A DNA stretch of 64,000 nt from Monoglobus sp964617455 (GTDB taxonomy: Bacteria; Bacillota; Clostridia; Monoglobales; Monoglobaceae): NCBI GenBank assembly GCA_964617455.1, contig CAZTYF010000001.1, positions 62,001 through 126,000 on the forward strand, given 5' to 3'. Below the pieces are notes generated by a model. The model had not been told where the DNA came from. It worked only from the letters and a program-made list of their open reading frames with translations, and did no database searches. Shown here in pieces: positions 58,012 to 64,000 of this stretch (its first letter is position 1; each line of letters opens with the position of its first letter). A program made the translations under genes and the position numbers.

Positions 58012-61000
58012 TTGACTTCGGCTCATGTTAAAAACAGAAAAGCAATTGCGGTTATATTATCCGTTGCCATGATTGCCATGGCCCTCTCGGTGATTCCCGC
58101 CACCGGAAATGCGGCGCCTGCGTTCAATTATTTCGAAGACGTATGTGTGCCGGGCAGCGTCCACACGACTCTCACAAATCCCGACGGCACCCCTCTTGAG
58201 ATGCCCATGCACAGGGACCAGGAGTTTTTGCTCTATTTCGAATATGAAATCCTCAACGGTCAAGTGGCCCCGGGGGATGTTTTGATGTATGTTCTCCCGG
58301 ACGGAATCGATATGACCGGAGCGGAAGACGGATTTATTCAGGCCCCGGACGGCTCCTATGCGGGAACCTACACATTCAGCAACGGCGTTGTGTATTTTGC
58401 TTTCTATGATTGGTTTATCGCTCAAAACGACAATATCAAAGGTCATTTTTCCTGCAGTTTGAAGGTCAATGAGGAGTTTTCCTCCAGCGTTGAAGAGGGA
58501 CATTTCAGGTTCCCCGGCTCCGGAGAAGTTTTTGACATCACATTCAAGAATGAAATCAACGCAGTGAAAAACTATCAATTTGACCCGGAGACGGGAGAAT
58601 TGACTTTTTATATCGAATTCACCCCGGACGCCAACTATACCAATGTTACCCTGTCCGATGTTTTGGGCGCAAATTTGAGTTTTCCCAAGGATACCCGTTT
58701 CGAAATGAAAAAGGGCTGGGCCAACTGGGGCGACGCCACTTTGGATCCCAACGATGTTACGGAGCTTGAGATACTGTCCCAAAACGGCAAAAATGCCGAA
58801 ATCCTCATCGGCGATGTGGAGGCGGGCGTTCCCTATTCAATCAGATACAGCGTGAAGCTTGACAATCCCTTTTTGGCCACCGGCGACAACAGCAATGTGG
58901 CAAGGTGGAAAATCGACGGAGAAGACGGAGGAGAGGCCGGAACGGGCGGACCCTCTTGGGTGACTCCCGGCTTTGAAAAAAGCGGATACTATGATGCAAA
59001 CACCGGAACAATCAAATGGACCATCAAGGTCAACAACAACTGGGCAAACCTCAGAGTCAATCTGAAAGGCGCCACCGTAACCGATAACCTGCCGCCGGGC
59101 TTGGATATAACCTCGGCGACCATCGTCGATGAAGACACGGGCTCCCGCCAAACCTTGGATTTGGGAACCTATGTGAAGGACGGCAAATTTTCCTATACCT
59201 TCCCCAATAAGGATGACTACGGCAAATATACCTTTGAAATCGAAACCAAGCCCCAAGGAGGAGTGCCCGAAAACGGAGCCACCTACCAAAACGGGGCCGA
59301 TATACATTTCCCGGAATATAATACGGATTTGAATACCCAGGGAAATGCGTATGTGGGCAGCAACGGAGGCGGAGGAGAAGAACCTCCCTCAAGACCTGAG
59401 CCGAATATCACCAAAACCTTCTCATCCGGCGACAAGAAAACCGGCGCGGCATCCTGGGAAATTCGGGTGAGCACCAAAGAACTTAAGGGTATGACCGATG
59501 TATCTGTTACGGATACCCACGGGGCCGTTCGCGATGACAGTTGGAATACTCACATCTGGGAATATGATGAAAACTCAATTACCGTAAAACTCGAAAGCGG
59601 AGCCGGCTCCACCACTTTGAAAAAGGGTGTTGACTATACGTTGGAGCTCTATCAGCCCGATAATGACTATACTTGGGATGCAAGGCATTTCACCGTCAAA
59701 TTTATGGGAGAATACAGTCCCTTTAAGGATGTTGACGGTCAAATCGTAATCACCTATAACACCACCGTCGACAAGGCATTCTTTGACTCGGCGGTTGACC
59801 AGCTCTACTTTGAAAACACCGCCTCCGTCAACTATGACGGAGGCTCAAAGAGCGCCACCGCAAATTGGCAGTGCGACAAGAGGCCCCTCCTCACCAAAAA
59901 GGCCGCAAGCAGCTATTTTGACGAATATAACAAAACCTACGTTATGGATTGGCAACTGTATTTCAACCAGCCCAAGGTTCAAAGTTTTGACGGAACCGTC
60001 AAGATTGAGGATGAGTTTGGAATAGCCGGCATGAAATACAAGGAAGGCTCGGCGGTTCTGTATGAGATGCCGAACTGGGGATGGTTGGGCAGCATTACTC
60101 CCACCGTCAATACCGATTCAAGCGGAAAACAAACCGGTCTGACTTTTGAAATCGAAAACCCCGGCAATCGGGCATATCTTATAACCTATGAAACCACAAT
60201 CACCGTGGATGATTTGGGCTTGGATTTTTCGTCGGGAGACGGATGGGGAAAAGATGTGGGAAACTATGCCAAAGCGCTGGATAAAAACGGAGAAACTCTC
60301 GGAGACGCGGAGGCAAGCTTTTCGATTGAGCAGCAGTATATGACCAAAAAATCCGAACTTGAGGAAGCGGGCAGCGACGGTATCACCGGATCCGGCGTTA
60401 AGTATACCATTGATGTGAACAAATACGGAAAGGACCTGGACCCCCGCAAAGAGACTTTGACATTGACCGATGTAATACCCAAAAACATGACCCTCAACCG
60501 GCAGGGGGATATGGGTGTTCAAATCTATAAAGTGGAATCAAACGGCGACAGAACCAAGGTGACCGACCAATGCTCCGTCACCTATACCAGCAGAAACAGG
60601 ACCCTTACGGTTGTCGTGCCCGATTCGCAATATCTCATCGTTGAATATATCTGCGGAATGATAGGAGACGAAAACGATGAGGTTCATGTTGTCAATCAAG
60701 CGGCATTGTCCGGCCTATATCAATATATCGACAACGCCGATGACATTATCAAAATAAAGCACAGTGCAGGCTATGCCCAGGGCGAAAGCGGCACCATGAC
60801 CGTACAAAAAACCGATTCAAAAACAAACGAGCCCGTCCCGGGAGCCACCTATACTTTGTATACCATTGATATTGAAAACAGCACCAAAGACCATTATGAA
60901 ACGAAAATAGTGGAAACCAAAGTCACAGATTCCAAGGGAGAGATTGTTTGGGGTTCGGAGAATGAAAGTAAACATCTTGATGAAGATGTGCTGTATTGTT

Positions 61001-63377
61001 ACAGAGAAGAAGCGGCGCCCGATGGATATGAGTTGGATCCCACCTACTATTTCTTCCTGATAAAGGGAAATGCCGCGGATGATGTGCAGGCTAAGATTGC
61101 CGATAAATTCGGCACGACCTTTGAGGATGCGGGAAACTTTGTGTATTACGAGACCTTAAGCCCCCGCAACGATGTGACGGACGATAAGGTGGAGAGCACC
61201 CCCACTCCGGCGCCCACGCCCACACCTACGACGGCGCCAACCCCGACACCCACAACGGCGCCTACACCCACACCCACGACGGCGCCTACGCCTACACCTA
61301 CGACGGCACCTACCCCGACACCCACTACGGCACCCACGCCTACACCCACTACGGCACCCACGCCCACACCCACGACGGCGCCCACGCCGACACCTACGGT
61401 GACGGCAACGCCCACGGCCACACCGACCGTGACGGAGACGCCGGCACCTACGGCCACACCCAATAATCCGCCGCCGCCGTCCACAGCTACGCCGTCTCCC
61501 ACTGATACACCGAAACCTACGGATACACCCGCACCGGATGCGACGGCCACTCCGGAGAGCACACCTACGGCAACGCCCGTTGTCACGGACACTCCGACAC
61601 CGACGGCCACCCCGGATACTCCGCCTACGGAGACACCGAGCACACCTGCACCGACGGGAACACCCGTTCCGGAAATACCCACGCCCACGCCCACAGTGAC
61701 GGCAACGCCCACGGCCACACCGGGTACGGAAGTCACTCCCACACCCACGGCCACGGCCTCTCCCACGGCAACACCCGAATCGAATACAACGCCGACACCC
61801 ACACCGGTATCGACGCCCACCAATACACCGAGCACACCCGCACCCACGGGCACACCAACCGCTACGCCGGTTGTGACAAATACGCCTGCGCCGAATACGA
61901 CGCCCACGCCCACACCGACCGTGACGGCCACACCGACCGTGACGGCCACACCGGGTACGGAAGTCACTCCCACTCCCACGGCCACGGCCTCTCCCACGGC
62001 CACACCGGAATCGAATACGACGCCGACACCCACACCGGTATCGACGCCCACCAATACACCGACAACACCCGCACCCACGGGCACACCTACGGCCACGCCG
62101 ATTGTGACAAATACGCCTGCGCCTACGGCAACGCCTACGGGAACACCGACCGTGACGGAGACGCCTNNNNNNNNNNNNNNNNNNNNNNNNNNNNNNNNNN
62201 NNNNNNNNNNNNNNNNNNNNNNNNNNNNNNNNNNNNNNNNNNNNNNNNNNNNNNNNNNNNNNNNNNTACGCCTGCGCCTACGGCAACGCCTACGGGAACA
62301 CCGACCGTGACGGAGACGCCTACGGCAACGCCGAATAATCCGCCGCCACCGGGAACGCCGACACCCACGCCGGTATCGACACCTACCGATACACCGAGCA
62401 CACCCGCACCGACGGATACGCCCGTTCCGACAACACCTACGCCCGAGGGCACACCAACCGCCACACCGACCGTGACGGAGACGCCTACGGCAACGCCCTA
62501 TTTGCCGCCTCCGCCGCCGGGAACACCGGTACCCACGCCGGTTGCGACACCCACAAATACACCGGCCACTCCCGCACCTACGGGAACACCTACGGCCGTA
62601 CCCACACCGAGTATAACGGCAACACCTACGGCCACACCGACGGCAACGCCCACGGCCACGCCGACCGTGACGGAGACGCCTGCACCTACGGCAACGCCCT
62701 ATCTGCCGCCTCCGCCGCCGGGAACACCGATTCCCACGCCGGTTGCCACACCCACAAATACACCGACAACACCTGCGCCGACGGATTCACCTACGGCCAC
62801 ACCGACCGTGACGGCAACACCTGCGGTCACACCGGCTGTGCCTACGGATGCGCCCGCACCGACGCCCACTCCGCCGAAGCGGACACCTCGGCCGTCTTTG
62901 CCCTTTATACCCGGCACTCCCTCTTTCGGGAACGTGCCCACACCGGCCCCGGTTCCCACGGTGACACCCGTGCCCACGGGAACACCGTCTCCCACCGAGA
63001 CGCCCGTTCCCACCGAGACACCCGTACCCACGGAGACGCCGCTGCCGCCCATACCGCCCAGTGATTTTGAGACTCCCAACGGACCGCCCCCCGACGGTGG
63101 AGGCGACACGCCGGGAGGACCCGGCCAGGGAGACACGGCGGCACCTCCCGCCGATGCCGTAAACGGAGAGGAGACCTTCGGCAGTTCCTCCGCCTCCGGC
63201 GATGATACGGAGTCCATGCATCAATACCGCACCGGACCCAATCAGGGAGAGACCCCGAAAACGGGGGATGAGGACAGACCGGGACTTTGGGTTATGCTGG
63301 CTCTGACTTTGGCCTTCGGAGCCGCTTGGGTATTCCGAAAATCCAACGAAAAAGACGACGACAAGAGTCGAACATAG
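58012..63377 (+). CDS. Giant LPXTG-type surface adhesin with Pro/Thr repeat stalk (interrupted by assembly gap)
   Basis: Signal peptide (AIAVILSVAMIAMALSVIPATGNAA), then about 900 residues of repeated beta-sandwich units of the isopeptide/collagen-binding-like type (GYYDANTGTIKWTIKVN, KKTGAASWEIRVS, YNKTYVMDWQLYF). Next a SpaA/Cna_B-like domain (about 928-1045; TVQKTDSKTNEPVPGATYTLY), then over 600 residues of Pro/Thr/Ala repeats as a wall-spanning stalk, and a sorting signal TPKTG (63252-63266) with hydrophobic helix and basic tail. The 100-N gap shifts the frame, so the sequence shows two pieces of one gene. TTG 58012 is chosen since AAAGGTGGAG lies 6-7 bases before it. A class B sortase follows. 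Confidence 0.88.
61200..63060 (+). repeat. Pro/Thr-coding low-complexity repeat region
   Basis: 61208-61400 holds about eight 24-bp units coding TAPTPTPT. A larger 231-bp (77-codon) unit starts at 61721 and again at 61952 (both with CCGGGTACGGAAGTCACTCC). After the gap, variants with NNPPPPGTP or YLPPPPPGTP continue. The array is nearly all ACN and CCN codons. Confidence 0.9.
62167..62266. other. Assembly gap of exactly 100 Ns
   Basis: The last 55 bases before the gap (62112-62166) equal the first 55 after it (62267-62321). This is a placeholder gap in the adhesin repeat, not a biological feature. Confidence 0.97.
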
Positions 63378-63396
63378 GCAGAGGAGGATGTAAGTT

Positions 63397-64000
63397 ATGA
63401 AAAAGAAAATACTGAGATCTGTGGCTGTTCTGTGCGCATTGGCTTCCGTTGTTGCGGCGATTCAGGTGATAAGAATAGAAAAGGAATACAAAGCGGGGGA
63501 GAAGGCCTATGAGGATTTGGCTCTCAACCTGGTAACCCTGTCGGCGGCCGACGATTTCACGGCCCCCTCCGACGGCGGCGGAGCCCCCATAGATGTGAAT
63601 TTTGAGTTGCTCAAGGAAATGAATGCGGAGGCTGTGGGCTGGCTCTACAGCCCCGGCACGGTTATAAACTACCCGGTGGTTCGGAGCTCGGACAACTCCT
63701 ATTACCTAAAGCATTTGTATAACGACCAAAAAAACTCCTCCGGGGCCATATTCATGGATTCTCTGAATGACCCGAATATGACGGATGCCAATACGGTTAT
63801 ATACGGCCACAATATGAAAAACGGCTCCATGTTCGCATCCCTGCAGAACTATTCCGATTCGGCCTATCTTCGGGAGCACCCGATCCTCTACTATATGACC
63901 GAGGGCAGAGACTACCGAATCGACATCTTTGCCGCCTATCCGGAGGTTGCCGCGGCGGAGGCCTATACCATCAATTTCGATTCCGAGGCCACCTATGCGG
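63397..64000 (+). CDS. srtB: Class B sortase (3' truncated by window end)
   Basis: The first 201 residues are visible. An N-terminal anchor helix (about 5-24) is followed by the sortase B pattern NAEAVGWLYSPGTVINYPVVRS..YYLKHLYNDQKNSSGAIFMD and the catalytic histidine in YGHNM (His138). The catalytic cysteine and arginine lie past the window. GAGGAGG is 9 bases before the ATG and 20 bases separate it from the adhesin stop, so it is cotranscribed and is the likely enzyme attaching that adhesin through TPKTG. Class B enzymes are often the housekeeping or dedicated type in Clostridia. Confidence 0.92.
   Translation, partial: MKKKILRSVAVLCALASVVAAIQVIRIEKEYKAGEKAYEDLALNLVTLSAADDFTAPSDGGGAPIDVNFELLKEMNAEAVGWLYSPGTVINYPVVRSSDNSYYLKHLYNDQKNSSGAIFMDSLNDPNMTDANTVIYGHNMKNGSMFASLQNYSDSAYLREHPILYYMTEGRDYRIDIFAAYPEVAAAEAYTINFDSEATYA

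Noticed and set aside
61146..62096. Gly/Val-rich minus-strand open frame
   Set aside because: Complement of the Pro/Thr repeat; low-complexity shadow of the adhesin.
61200..62166. CRISPR-like repeats
   Set aside because: Repeats are contiguous, in-frame Pro/Thr codons without unique spacers, and no cas genes are present.
62160..62310. Frameshift in the adhesin gene
   Set aside because: Caused by an arbitrary 100-N gap; collapsing the 55-bp overlap restores the frame.

Overview
The window looks like chromosomal DNA of an uncultured anaerobic Firmicute of the Clostridia. The evidence is PolC-type replication, a ctsR-mcsA-mcsB-clpC operon, remB between recF and gyrB, pyruvate:ferredoxin oxidoreductase, strong AGGAGG-type ribosome sites, SLH and LPXTG-type surface proteins, and a class B sortase. 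I cannot name a genus. A run of 100 Ns at 62167-62266 inside a repeat shows this is a scaffolded draft, probably metagenomic, assembly. I see no transposase, prophage, CRISPR array, rRNA or tRNA.

Layout. 1-4055: the 3' end of polC, convergent with topB-comF. 4070-9361: a metallo-beta-lactamase-fold hydrolase, then a probable operon of aldo/keto reductase, a membrane-anchored DUF362-flavodoxin fusion, larE and an ArsP-type permease. 9465-14878: the dnaN-recF-remB-gyrB replication cluster (no dnaA beside it) and a conserved protein of unknown function. 14941-19553: a secreted pectate lyase with a perfectly duplicated C-terminal domain, divergent from an AlbA_2-type regulator whose promoter sits next to three 31-bp direct repeats. 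19588-27717: nifJ, an AI-2E-type membrane protein and a three-gene ABC importer. 27928-34285: a ComEC-like protein without its nuclease-like domain, then the CtsR heat-shock operon with a recognisable CtsR operator.

34522-37094: an SLH/beta-helix surface protein and nrdR. 37095-37610 is a non-coding stretch holding a strong promoter and a structured, terminated element that may be a small RNA. 37611-45649 (minus strand): one long operon of a zinc-ribbon membrane protein, nadD, yqeK, an LCP ligase, rsfS, leuS and a polysaccharide deacetylase. 45806-49441 (minus strand): the translation and secretion operon ylxM-ffh-rpsP-khpA-rimM-trmD. 49550-49692 (minus strand): a second candidate small RNA. 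49766-53923: a small EamA protein and the glycolytic genes pgk-tpiA-gpmI. 54018-57738: a VWA protein, a small-protein/M20 amidohydrolase pair and a sodium:neurotransmitter-type symporter. 58012-64000: a giant Pro/Thr-repeat adhesin with a TPKTG sorting signal, followed by a class B sortase cut by the window end.

Most of the window is housekeeping: replication, heat-shock proteolysis, translation and glycolysis. The accessory parts are cell-surface and saccharide functions (pectate lyase, SLH protein, adhesin with sortase) and the 4.8-9.4 kb redox/sulfur operon. The least explained signals are the two promoter-plus-terminator elements without genes, the 31-bp repeats, the extracytoplasmic flavodoxin fusion and the perfect intragenic duplication. 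Coordinates near homopolymers may be off by one base.
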